DNA of 15,919 nucleotides from an uncultured Selenomonadales bacterium (lineage in GTDB: Bacteria > Bacillota > Negativicutes > Selenomonadales > Selenomonadaceae): assembly GCA_937910665.1 (NCBI GenBank), contig CALEPR010000153.1, positions 1-15,919 on the forward strand, read 5' to 3'. The translations under genes were made by a program, and so were the position numbers. The notes under the pieces were generated by a model, which ran no database searches, had not been told where the DNA came from, and saw nothing but the letters and a program-made list of their open reading frames with translations. Shown here one piece after another: positions 1 to 5,045 of this stretch (position 1 is the first letter of the stretch; every line of letters starts with the position of its first letter).

Positions 1-9
1 ATCAAAGTT

Positions 10-43
10 AAAGCCCTTCTCAAACTTAGTTGAAAAGGACTTT
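10..43. other. Imperfect hairpin left of rep
   Basis: The arms at 10-23 and 30-43 pair at 12 of 14 positions around a 6-nt loop. Read leftward, the stem is followed only by a weak T-rich stretch, so it could be a poor terminator for the rep transcript that ends at 93. It is reported as visible structure and its function is uncertain. Confidence 0.3.
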
Positions 44-57
44 GTCTACAGTCTGAA

Positions 58-84
58 TCCCCTTTCGAGGGGAATATTTTTTTT
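58..84 (+). terminator. Rho-independent terminator facing rep
   Basis: A 6-bp stem (TCCCCT/AGGGGA) closes a TTCG tetraloop, and eight T residues follow at 77-84. The polarity stops a rightward transcript entering from outside the window, so it would shield the convergent rep gene. Read leftward there is no T-run, so it does not serve rep itself. Confidence 0.75.
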
Positions 85-92
85 GCAATTTT

Positions 93-1514
93 TTAGGCAA
101 AATTTGGAAGGACATCAGCTAAACTACTAAAACCCCTTGTATTTGCCCCAAATTTTGCCCTAGAAGGCGTTTTAACTGTTTCTTGATACTTTTCCATATA
201 AACATCTTTAAAACGCTCTACGGTGAAATTAAACGCCTTTAAAATGGTTTGCACAGAATCAGGCAAGTCAGCGCCACTTGCTAACATTTCGCTGATACTT
301 TTTACAAAGCCCGCGGGAATTGGTTGCTCATTGCCTTGCAAATCTGTTGACTTAATCCCTGTTTTTTCCATTGCCTCCATATTATTAGCCAGTCTTTGTT
401 GAATTTTTTCCTTTTCAAAACGAAGATTATTTAATTCCATTTGATTCTTGACCTTCGACTTTTCGGAAATGCTCATTGCATTTTTTGACTTTATGTCATT
501 GACTCGCCAATTTTCCAAAATAGCCCTCCGCAAAAATCCTTGCTTGTTTTTGATTGAAATTTTACTTTCAGGCAGAATTTGTAAAGCATATTCCAGACGC
601 AGACTAACTTCAATATTATCATTCACGGCTGTTAAAATCTCCTTCGCGGCTTTTGCGGTAAAACCTTGATTTATCAATTCACCGTAAACATCTGCATAAG
701 GCGCGGACGTAGGTAACTTTTTCCCCAGCGTAAAATTTATGTCAAAAGTTTCCTCTGAAATTTTTGACAAGTCGAGTTCAAACACAAAATTTTTTATGCG
801 TCTGCCTTCCTTTTCTGTGTGATACTTCATTCTGAAATCTGTTATCTTTTCAATTTCCGCTATCGGCTCATCGAGTACACGTTGTTTAAAATGGTCTATT
901 CGTCCCGTATAAGCGTCATCAGGAACATTCAAATAAAATTTAATTTCGTCAATCGTCAAGGCGCGAGTTATCACGTTGCCTTTTGTCATATTCCTGTACT
1001 GCAGACACAACTCAATAAGGCGCACGGCATACGTCGAAGTTAATTTAAAAATCTGTTCGATATTTACCGCCGTATAACCGCCTTCCACTAATTCAATCAG
1101 GTATTTTTTCATTTTTGGGTCAAACTGAATATACAAACCGTCATTAGCTTTATATTCCATTACGTCAAAAATATGCATTAACGTAAAACTTTTATCAGTG
1201 TATTTCAGTGTGATACTTGAATTAAAAAGTTTTTCGCACTCTTTTTCCAACATACTCAAATACTTAGAATCGCCAAACAGTTTTGTCAGTTCGTTTGTCG
1301 AGATAAAAATATGCGGAAATTCTTCATCGAAAAATTTATCATTCTTCGACAAATGAGGATTCAACCCCATAAGTCCGAGCGTAAAAAGGCGCGTCCCGAT
1401 TGTATTGAAATACTTCCGCGACTGAATTAACGGGTTACCTTGATAGACCAATTCGCGACCTTTAGCCGCTTTTTTATCTTTCGTGATATTCGGCATTTCA
1501 ATTTTTTTAGCCAT
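93..1514 (-). CDS. Plasmid replication initiator, Rep_3 (RepB) family
   Basis: A 473-aa replication initiator that would bind the iterons just upstream and open the plasmid origin. The first half reads as the two winged-helix domains of Rep_3: about residues 30-145, then 150-248, with the family signatures YAVRLIELC (162-170), FKQRVLDEPIAEIEK (209-223) and KEGRRIKNFVFEL (235-247). The second half is a longer extension with a GFLRRAILENW patch (326-336), common in Bacillota Rep proteins, and a charged, probably coiled-coil stretch. I chose the ATG at 1514 because a strong AAAGGAGGG sits 7 nt upstream. The in-frame ATGs at 1538 and 1541 overlap the promoter -10 box and lie upstream of the expected transcript start. 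Expression is probably autoregulated, as the promoter lies in an iteron. The family call is firm; the role of the C-terminal half is unknown. Confidence 0.92.
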   Translation of the reverse strand: MAKKIEMPNITKDKKAAKGRELVYQGNPLIQSRKYFNTIGTRLFTLGLMGLNPHLSKNDKFFDEEFPHIFISTNELTKLFGDSKYLSMLEKECEKLFNSSITLKYTDKSFTLMHIFDVMEYKANDGLYIQFDPKMKKYLIELVEGGYTAVNIEQIFKLTSTYAVRLIELCLQYRNMTKGNVITRALTIDEIKFYLNVPDDAYTGRIDHFKQRVLDEPIAEIEKITDFRMKYHTEKEGRRIKNFVFELDLSKISEETFDINFTLGKKLPTSAPYADVYGELINQGFTAKAAKEILTAVNDNIEVSLRLEYALQILPESKISIKNKQGFLRRAILENWRVNDIKSKNAMSISEKSKVKNQMELNNLRFEKEKIQQRLANNMEAMEKTGIKSTDLQGNEQPIPAGFVKSISEMLASGADLPDSVQTILKAFNFTVERFKDVYMEKYQETVKTPSRAKFGANTRGFSSLADVLPNFA

Positions 1515-1521
1515 TGTCAAT

Positions 1522-1530
1522 CCCTCCTTT
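1522..1530 (-). promoter_or_regulatory. rep ribosome binding site
   Basis: AAAGGAGGG on the minus strand, 7 nt before the ATG at 1514. It decides the start of rep and falls at the very 5' end of the predicted transcript. Confidence 0.8.
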
Positions 1531-1536
1531 GTAAGC

Positions 1537-1565
1537 ATCATACATTAACCACCCAAAAAAGTCAA
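1537..1565 (-). promoter_or_regulatory. rep promoter overlapping iteron 1
   Basis: On the minus strand, TTGACT (1560-1565) and TATGAT (1537-1542) are separated by 17 bp, close to the sigma-A consensus. The -35 box and most of the spacer lie inside the first 34-bp iteron. Initiator bound to the iterons should therefore block its own promoter. Predicted transcription starts near 1530. Confidence 0.7.
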
Positions 1566-1645
1566 CGGGGGACAAAGATTAACCACCCAAAAAAGTCAAC
1601 GGGGGGCAAAGATTAACCACCCAAAAAAGTCAACGGGGGACAAAG
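1544..1645. repeat. Three tandem 34-bp iterons
   Basis: Three head-to-tail copies lie at 1544-1577, 1578-1611 and 1612-1645, with one difference (A to G near the end of copy 2). Each begins ATTAACCACCC and contains GTCAACGGGGG. The array abuts the Rep_3 gene, where iterons of this family are expected. Each unit holds TTAACCACC, a weak (two-mismatch) DnaA-box look-alike. There are no spacers, so it is not a CRISPR. Confidence 0.9.
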
Positions 1646-1680
1646 ATTATATTTTTGAAGATAAGAAGGAGTAAAAAATC
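1646..1680. other. AT-rich stretch between repeat arrays
   Basis: This short A/T- and purine-rich segment separates the 34-bp and 22-bp repeat sets. By position it is a candidate DNA-unwinding element of the origin. No conserved 13-mer was identified, so this rests on position and composition only. Confidence 0.3.
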
Positions 1681-1696
1681 GCGTCACAATGCGGTT

Positions 1697-1828
1697 GCGA
1701 AAAAACGTGGGAGTATTATTTCGCATTAGAACGCGAAATAGAGTCCAAAAAGCGAAAAAACGTGGGAGTATTAGCAAAAATTTAGCGAAAAAACGTGGGA
1801 ATATTAGCGAAAAAACGTGGGAATATTG
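1697..1828. repeat. Four phased 22-bp direct repeats
   Basis: Same-orientation copies of GCGAAAAAACGTGGGA plus RTATTR start at 1697, 1752, 1785 and 1807. Start-to-start distances are 55, 33 and 22 bp, all exact multiples of 11, so a bound protein would sit on one face of the helix. The core AACGTGGGA differs at one base from AACGGGGGA in the 34-bp iterons, suggesting related binding sites. Likely a second set of initiator sites or a partition/incompatibility locus. Confidence 0.85.
1718..1739. repeat. Inverted repeat inside the 22-bp array
   Basis: ATTTCGC (1718-1724) and GCGAAAT (1733-1739) are perfect 7-bp arms around an 8-nt spacer. They fill the longest gap between 22-bp repeats and may be an operator or a decayed inverted repeat unit. 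Confidence 0.4.
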
Positions 1829-1837
1829 GAAATTTTC

Positions 1838-1855
1838 ACCGCATTGCAATGCGGT
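1838..1855. repeat. 18-bp perfect palindrome at origin edge
   Basis: ACCGCATTGCAATGCGGT equals its own reverse complement. The segment CAATGCGGTT at its right arm (1847-1856) recurs at 1687-1696 on the other side of the 22-bp array, so the four repeats are bracketed by the same half-site. It is a likely binding site for a dimeric protein, such as a ParB-like or regulatory protein. Which protein is unknown. Confidence 0.65.
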
Positions 1856-1899
1856 TTCCGCGACGCTAAAGCAAAAAGCAATATTTGTTTAAAGCAATA

Positions 1900-2052
1900 A
1901 TGTCAAAAAGTCAAATTGCTGAAAGTATTCTGAAATGGGTTTGTGAACAAAAAAATATATTGTCTAGAGTGCCGAGTGAAAATTTGACACTTGAGACAAG
2001 GATTCTGCTTGAAAAACAAGGCGGAATGGAAGTAAAAAAGTGTATGCGATAG
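1900..2052 (+). CDS. Possible 50-aa protein, unknown
   Basis: A short open frame running from ATG to TAG that reads MSKSQIAESILKWVCEQKN at its start and ends MEVKKCMR. I recognise no family. There is no good ribosome binding site (only AAAGCAA upstream), but codon use resembles neighbouring genes and the frame ends just before a terminator in the right orientation. It could be a real small gene read out of the origin region or a remnant of a longer one. Low confidence. Confidence 0.3.
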   Translation: MSKSQIAESILKWVCEQKNILSRVPSENLTLETRILLEKQGGMEVKKCMR

Positions 2053-2104
2053 GGAAAAGGATAAAAGCAACAGTCGCCTTTCCTGCTTTGTGGATTGTAC
2101 GCTT

Positions 2105-2172
2105 AAAAAAGCCCCGTCAAGTTCAAGCCGCTAACGCGGTTGCCTAACGGCAAAACTTGACAGAGCTTTTTT
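2105..2172. terminator. Bidirectional terminator with branched stem
   Basis: An outer stem AAAAAAGC/GCTTTTTT (2105-2112 with 2165-2172) and an inner stem GTCAAGTT/AACTTGAC (2116-2123 with 2154-2161) enclose two small hairpins: CCGC-TAAC-GCGG (2128-2139) and TTGCC-TAAC-GGCAA (2140-2153). Six-T runs on each strand make it a terminator both for the rightward 50-aa frame and for the leftward secreted-protein operon. The twin TAAC loops give an unusual three-way junction. Confidence 0.7.
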
Positions 2173-2214
2173 GACGCGTGAAGAGTGGGACAAGCAGGAA
2201 AAGGCGTTTTATGT

Positions 2215-2706
2215 TTAGAAGCCGAATACCTCAAAAAATTCTTGACGCAATTTAGCCGCACGTTCACCGCGATATTTTACCTGCGAATTATAATTTTTAC
2301 AGCCGACAGCGTCTTTTGCGCTGTAGCACTTTGCAAAATTGATATATGCCTCTAAAATAGCGACACGTTCAACTAAAATAGCCTCCGTAAAAGAGGAGCA
2401 GTATTTAGCGTCGCTATCACTGGAGGATTCAATACTACCAGAAACTCTAGCCAAAATTTTTTTGTAATCTTGGACACGGTCAACGGCAACTAGAGCCAAG
2501 TTTTGAATTATTATATCGCGATAATCATCAGTAGAATATAGCGCGAATTGACTCATTTTTTTAGCCGCCTCAAATTCAGCAACAGCTTGATTTTGTTTAT
2601 CCTCTTGTGTTTCCTTCTTAGGCATAACAATTACATCACCGACAGCTGAAACTACAGAAAAATTTAAAGAAAAAACAAAAAATATTAGGCAAAAAAGTTT
2701 CTTCAA
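2215..2706 (-). CDS. Small secreted protein, unknown family
   Basis: A 163-aa predicted exported protein. Residues 1-21 form a signal peptide (positive MKK start, long hydrophobic run, cleavage likely after VSA). The mature part is mostly helical and charged, with three cysteines (103, 127, 136), so a disulphide is possible in an oxidising compartment. The TTG at 2706 was chosen because AAAGGA lies 9 nt upstream. An upstream TTG (2730) would overlap the previous gene and put eight extra residues before the signal peptide. It is the last gene of the repressor operon, 20 bp after the TPR protein, whose signal peptide is very similar. No function is recognised; lysogenic conversion or superinfection exclusion is a guess from position. 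Confidence 0.75.
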   Translation of the reverse strand: MKKLFCLIFFVFSLNFSVVSAVGDVIVMPKKETQEDKQNQAVAEFEAAKKMSQFALYSTDDYRDIIIQNLALVAVDRVQDYKKILARVSGSIESSSDSDAKYCSSFTEAILVERVAILEAYINFAKCYSAKDAVGCKNYNSQVKYRGERAAKLRQEFFEVFGF

Positions 2707-2726
2707 TTTAATCAATCCTTTCAAAG

Positions 2727-3752
2727 TCAATTCTTACTTTCCGAAAGTTTAGTCCGACAAAGAACTTGCAAAGATTTCATAGAAGGCAAAAAATTTTTAT
2801 CAGCAGAAGATAATAACGAAATAGCTTTAGTAACATCATCATACGCTTGTGAATATTTTTGCAGACTATAATAAACAGCCGAACGCATAACATAAGCATA
2901 AGTAAAATTTGAATCAAAATGTAGAGATTGAGAAAAATCTTCAACAGCAGAAATATCTTGACGCAAAGGTAATTTCACCAGTCCACGAAATAAAAACAAT
3001 TCTTTTTTGAAAGAAAAGGAATCAGAAAGATTAGCGGCAACAAAATTTAAATCGTCCAAAGATTTTTGATAGGCTTTTATTTTCCAAAAAAATATTGCAC
3101 GTTGAAAGTGTCCTAAAAGAGATTGTGGGAATAAAACAAGAATCTGATTGTAATTTTTCAGAGCGGCATCATAATTTTTAACATATTCGAGAGTCAAAGC
3201 CTCTTTATGAAGTTGGTGGGCTATAACTTGCTTATCGGCAGAATTGAAATTTTCTTGCAAGATTTTTTTGTCAATTTTACCGTCCGAAACTAATTTTTTT
3301 AAATGTTCAATCTCATTGCGCATAGAAATATTTTTAGCTTGTAAAATTTTGTAATTTTGGACAATATCAGCTAAATCATCACGTTGCAAACCTTGAAGTA
3401 CAGAATCAGAATCGACTTCAATAAAAATATTGGCACGAATAAAAACATTTCCTGCCGAATCAATATTTTGTGTGAAAGTCTTTTGAACAATTTTTACTAG
3501 GTTGCAAGCGACAGAAATAATTTCGTCAAAAATAACCACAGAATTTTTAACTTGCGTGATACTGCGAACATAAACGCCGACACTTTCAACGGCGTTTTTT
3601 TCTGCCTCTATCAAGGCGCATTGTTGAGCAAAGTCTAGAGTTTCGTATTTACTCATTGTATATTCGCCTGTAGATTGGAGTTTTAGTATTTCAGCGGAAC
3701 ATACAGAAAAGTTAAGCCAAAACACCACGAACAAGAAAAAGACACTTTTCAT
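2727..3752 (-). CDS. Secreted FlgT/LPP20-like protein with TPR repeats
   Basis: A 341-aa exported protein. Residues 1-20 are a signal peptide ending SVCSA; the cysteine lacks a good lipobox, so signal peptidase I is likelier. Residues about 28-115 resemble the FlgT N-terminal/LPP20 fold (A..CALIEAEKNAVESVGVYV, then an IFIEVD strand). A short coiled coil (about 125-160) follows, and about 176-315 holds roughly four TPR-type helical hairpins, suggesting a protein-binding role outside the cytoplasm. The ATG at 3752 has AGGTG 7 nt upstream. It lies 26 bp behind the XRE repressor on the same strand, so it should be expressed in the repressed (prophage) state. The domain calls are by eye; the biological role is unknown. 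Confidence 0.8.
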   Translation of the reverse strand: MKSVFFLFVVFWLNFSVCSAEILKLQSTGEYTMSKYETLDFAQQCALIEAEKNAVESVGVYVRSITQVKNSVVIFDEIISVACNLVKIVQKTFTQNIDSAGNVFIRANIFIEVDSDSVLQGLQRDDLADIVQNYKILQAKNISMRNEIEHLKKLVSDGKIDKKILQENFNSADKQVIAHQLHKEALTLEYVKNYDAALKNYNQILVLFPQSLLGHFQRAIFFWKIKAYQKSLDDLNFVAANLSDSFSFKKELFLFRGLVKLPLRQDISAVEDFSQSLHFDSNFTYAYVMRSAVYYSLQKYSQAYDDVTKAISLLSSADKNFLPSMKSLQVLCRTKLSESKN

Positions 3753-3778
3753 AAGTTGACACCTGCAAAATTATGATT

Positions 3779-4198
3779 CTAAGTTGTAAGTTGAGTTGCC
3801 GTTGGTATAAAATTATTTCCGTGTGTGTTAGTTTGAACGACACTAGAAACATTTTGAGTAGTCACTTGATGTTTAAAAAAAGCCATCAAATTCAGTAAAG
3901 TTTGTTTTTTTACTGAATCAAGAGTGCGAAAATCTTCGATAAAAACTTTTTCAATTTTTGAAAGTGGAATATCTTTTTCCTCAAAAATATTTGAACACAG
4001 CTTGTCGGGTTCGATTATGTCACTTTTCAAGATTCCAAAATAATCAGCCATTTTTTGAATTGAACCCATTCTTGGTTGCTTAACGTCATTCTCCCAAGTA
4101 GAAATAGCTATAGCGGATTTGCCGACAATATCACCCAATTCTTTTTGAGTAAGTCCGTAACGTAAACGCAAATTTTTGATGTTTTCTCCAATAGTCAT
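3779..4198 (-). CDS. XRE-family repressor (phage CI-like)
   Basis: A 139-aa regulator. Residues 3-62 are a classic helix-turn-helix of the Cro/CI type: GLTQKELGDIVG, then SAIAISTWENDVKQP. The C-terminal part is helical, with a Q/T-rich tail and no sign of a LexA-type protease domain, so release from repression would not be by self-cleavage. The start ATG at 4198 has AGGGGG 8 nt upstream; the in-frame GTG at 4207 falls in that site. It heads a leftward operon with two secreted proteins and is divergent from another XRE gene, the usual layout of a lysogeny switch. Candidate operators are listed at 4224, 4289 and 4548. Confidence 0.88.
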   Translation of the reverse strand: MTIGENIKNLRLRYGLTQKELGDIVGKSAIAISTWENDVKQPRMGSIQKMADYFGILKSDIIEPDKLCSNIFEEKDIPLSKIEKVFIEDFRTLDSVKKQTLLNLMAFFKHQVTTQNVSSVVQTNTHGNNFIPTATQLTT

Positions 4199-4222
4199 AA
4201 TCGACACCCCCTAACTAAAACG

Positions 4223-4251
4223 ATTTTAACTTAAACAATGAATTTTTTCAA
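4223..4251 (-). promoter_or_regulatory. Promoter of the repressor operon
   Basis: On the minus strand, TTGAAA (4246-4251) and TAAAAT (4223-4228) are separated by 17 bp. It would drive the XRE repressor and the two secreted-protein genes. A degenerate operator copy overlaps the -10 box. Confidence 0.65.
4224..4236. promoter_or_regulatory. Candidate operator O3 (weak)
   Basis: TTTTAACTTAAAC matches 8-9 of 13 positions of the TTTTACCnAAAGT motif seen at 4289 and 4548. It overlaps the -10 box of the leftward promoter, where binding would give negative autoregulation. Confidence 0.35.
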
Positions 4252-4282
4252 CTTCAGAACATTTAAAATCAAATTTTTGTAC

Positions 4283-4316
4283 TTGACATTTTACCAAAAG
4301 TAAATTACATTATAAT
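4283..4316 (+). promoter_or_regulatory. Promoter of the rightward XRE gene
   Basis: A perfect TTGACA (4283-4288) is followed after 17 bp by TACATT (4306-4311). A perfect TATAAT (4311-4316) is also present, but at 22 bp, too far for that -35. The operator-like TTTTACCAAAAGT lies between the boxes. Confidence 0.6.
4289..4301. promoter_or_regulatory. Candidate operator O1
   Basis: TTTTACCAAAAGT contains a TTTAC/GTAAA-type dyad when read through to 4304. It is identical at 12 of 13 bases to the copy at 4548, and both sit between the -35 and -10 boxes of rightward promoters. Confidence 0.55.
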
Positions 4317-4329
4317 CAATGTTTCAAGC

Positions 4330-4338
4330 AGGAGGTGA
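4330..4338 (+). promoter_or_regulatory. Full-length ribosome binding site
   Basis: AGGAGGTGA is a perfect anti-16S match. It lies 8 nt before a TTG at 4347 and so decides that start over the GTG inside it (4335) and over an out-of-frame ATG at 4340. Confidence 0.75.
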
Positions 4339-4346
4339 AATGGAAA

Positions 4347-4547
4347 TTGTTGTTTAACCAATTAAATCTCAGACAGGCAAGACGAATACGGGACAAGACA
4401 CAAGACGAGATGGCGGAATTGTTGAATATCCACGTACATACTTATAGAAAAATTGAAGAAAATCCAGATTTAGCAACTGTAGAGCAAGCAAAGAAAATCG
4501 CTCAATATTTGAACTTGCCTTACAATGAAATTTTTTTTGACTCTTGA
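4347..4547 (+). CDS. Small XRE-family regulator (Cro-like)
   Basis: A 66-aa single-domain helix-turn-helix protein: LRQARRIRDKTQDEMAELL, then HVHTYRKIEEN. It is too short for more than the DNA-binding domain. The TTG start is set by the perfect ribosome binding site 8 nt upstream. Divergent from the CI-like repressor and the first rightward gene, it occupies the place of Cro or an early activator in a phage switch. Its stop overlaps the -35 box of the next promoter. Whether it opposes the repressor or helps excision or replication cannot be read from the sequence. Confidence 0.85.
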   Translation: MLFNQLNLRQARRIRDKTQDEMAELLNIHVHTYRKIEENPDLATVEQAKKIAQYLNLPYNEIFFDS

Positions 4548-4571
4548 TTTTACCTAAAGTTAAGTTAAATT
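4544..4571 (+). promoter_or_regulatory. Candidate early rightward promoter
   Basis: TTGATT (4544-4549) and TAAATT (4566-4571) are separated by 16 bp, with an operator-like TTTTACCTAAAGT between them. It would drive the 27-aa membrane peptide and possibly the whole rightward replication operon, reading antisense through 4668-4997. The boxes are only moderately good. Confidence 0.45.
4548..4560. promoter_or_regulatory. Candidate operator O2
   Basis: TTTTACCTAAAGT is the second copy of the motif at 4289 (12 of 13 bases). It is followed by overlapping AAGTTAA units that could extend the site. Confidence 0.5.
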
Positions 4572-4595
4572 AAAAAAGCGGCGAGGAGCTGAAAA

Positions 4596-4679
4596 ATGCG
4601 AAAAATTTTAAAGGACGCAATTTTGATAGGGACAGGATTTTTGCTGGGTTGGATAAGTTACGGAATTTTATTTCAGTAA
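4596..4679 (+). CDS. 27-aa single-span membrane microprotein
   Basis: A short gene starting ATG with GAGGAG 7 nt upstream. The peptide has a charged start (MRKILKD) and one hydrophobic helix (about residues 8-26) holding a GxxxG motif (G14, G18) followed by WIS. The good ribosome binding site and promoter-like sequence upstream argue that it is real despite its size. Its last 12 bp overlap the 3' end of the convergent gene at 4668-4997. That protein ends in a very similar membrane helix, G-Y-L-L-G-F-I-S against G-F-L-L-G-W-I-S here, so the two could pair in the membrane. No known family is recognised. Confidence 0.65.
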   Translation: MRKILKDAILIGTGFLLGWISYGILFQ

Positions 4680-4997
4680 CCAAGCGGAAATAAAGCCGAG
4701 AAGATAGCCGAAGGCAATTTTAAATAAATCGACTTTGAAATTGACAATTTTAAAATCGTGCTTGTCGTTTAATTTGGCAAGAGCGAAAGGTTGAACGGCA
4801 ATATCAAAAAATTCACCGTTGCGAAAGTCGGCAATGATTAAATTGTCTTTGTGCAAGGCAAAAATAGCCGAGTGAATTTGTTCAGTTGAAAGATTAGGCA
4901 AAGATTTTTTGACAAGAGAAAGTTTTTCGGAAATGTCAAAAACATTGTCATAGTCAATCAAGACGCGAAGAACTTTTTCAGAAGTTGTTTCAAACAT
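4668..4997 (-). CDS. Membrane-anchored winged-helix-like protein
   Basis: A 109-aa protein. Residues about 5-75 look like a small winged-helix domain: helices EKVLRVLIDY and STEQIHSAIFALHKDN, then a strand-turn-strand wing IIADFRNGEFFDI. Residues 91-108 form a C-terminal membrane helix with GxxxG (G97, G101). This layout, a cytoplasmic wHTH domain tied to the membrane by its C-terminus, occurs in phages and plasmids of Bacillota and is poorly understood. The ATG at 4997 has GAGGTGA 6 nt upstream and its own extended -10 promoter. It is the only leftward gene between the rightward XRE gene and the replication operon, so early transcription from 4544 would be antisense to it. Confidence 0.75.
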   Translation of the reverse strand: MFETTSEKVLRVLIDYDNVFDISEKLSLVKKSLPNLSTEQIHSAIFALHKDNLIIADFRNGEFFDIAVQPFALAKLNDKHDFKIVNFKVDLFKIAFGYLLGFISAWLLK

Positions 4998-5017
4998 AAA
5001 AAATCACCTCAAGAAAA

Positions 5018-5026
5018 ATTATAACA
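5018..5026 (-). promoter_or_regulatory. Extended -10 promoter of the wHTH-TM gene
   Basis: TGTTATAAT on the minus strand is a perfect extended -10 element, so the lack of a good -35 is not a bar. The predicted transcript starts near 5011, directly at the ribosome binding site (5004-5010). Confidence 0.6.
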
Positions 5027-5045
5027 GGAAGGGAGACAAAACAAA

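Noticed and set aside
448..1043. Rightward frames inside rep
   Set aside because: They lie opposite a well-supported Rep_3 gene and look like no protein family.
1544..1828. CRISPR array
   Set aside because: The repeats are head-to-tail or helically phased, without unique spacers of even length, and lie beside a Rep gene; they are iterons.
1613..1892. Open frames through the repeat arrays on both strands
   Set aside because: The translations are just read-through of iteron DNA, repetitive and without ribosome binding sites.
2105..2172. Integron attC site or known structured RNA
   Set aside because: The branched fold is suggestive but there are no attC core sites or integrase context, and T-runs on both strands fit a terminator.
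4283..4316. TTGACA and TATAAT as one promoter
   Set aside because: The 22-bp spacing is too long; TACATT at 17 bp is the more plausible -10.
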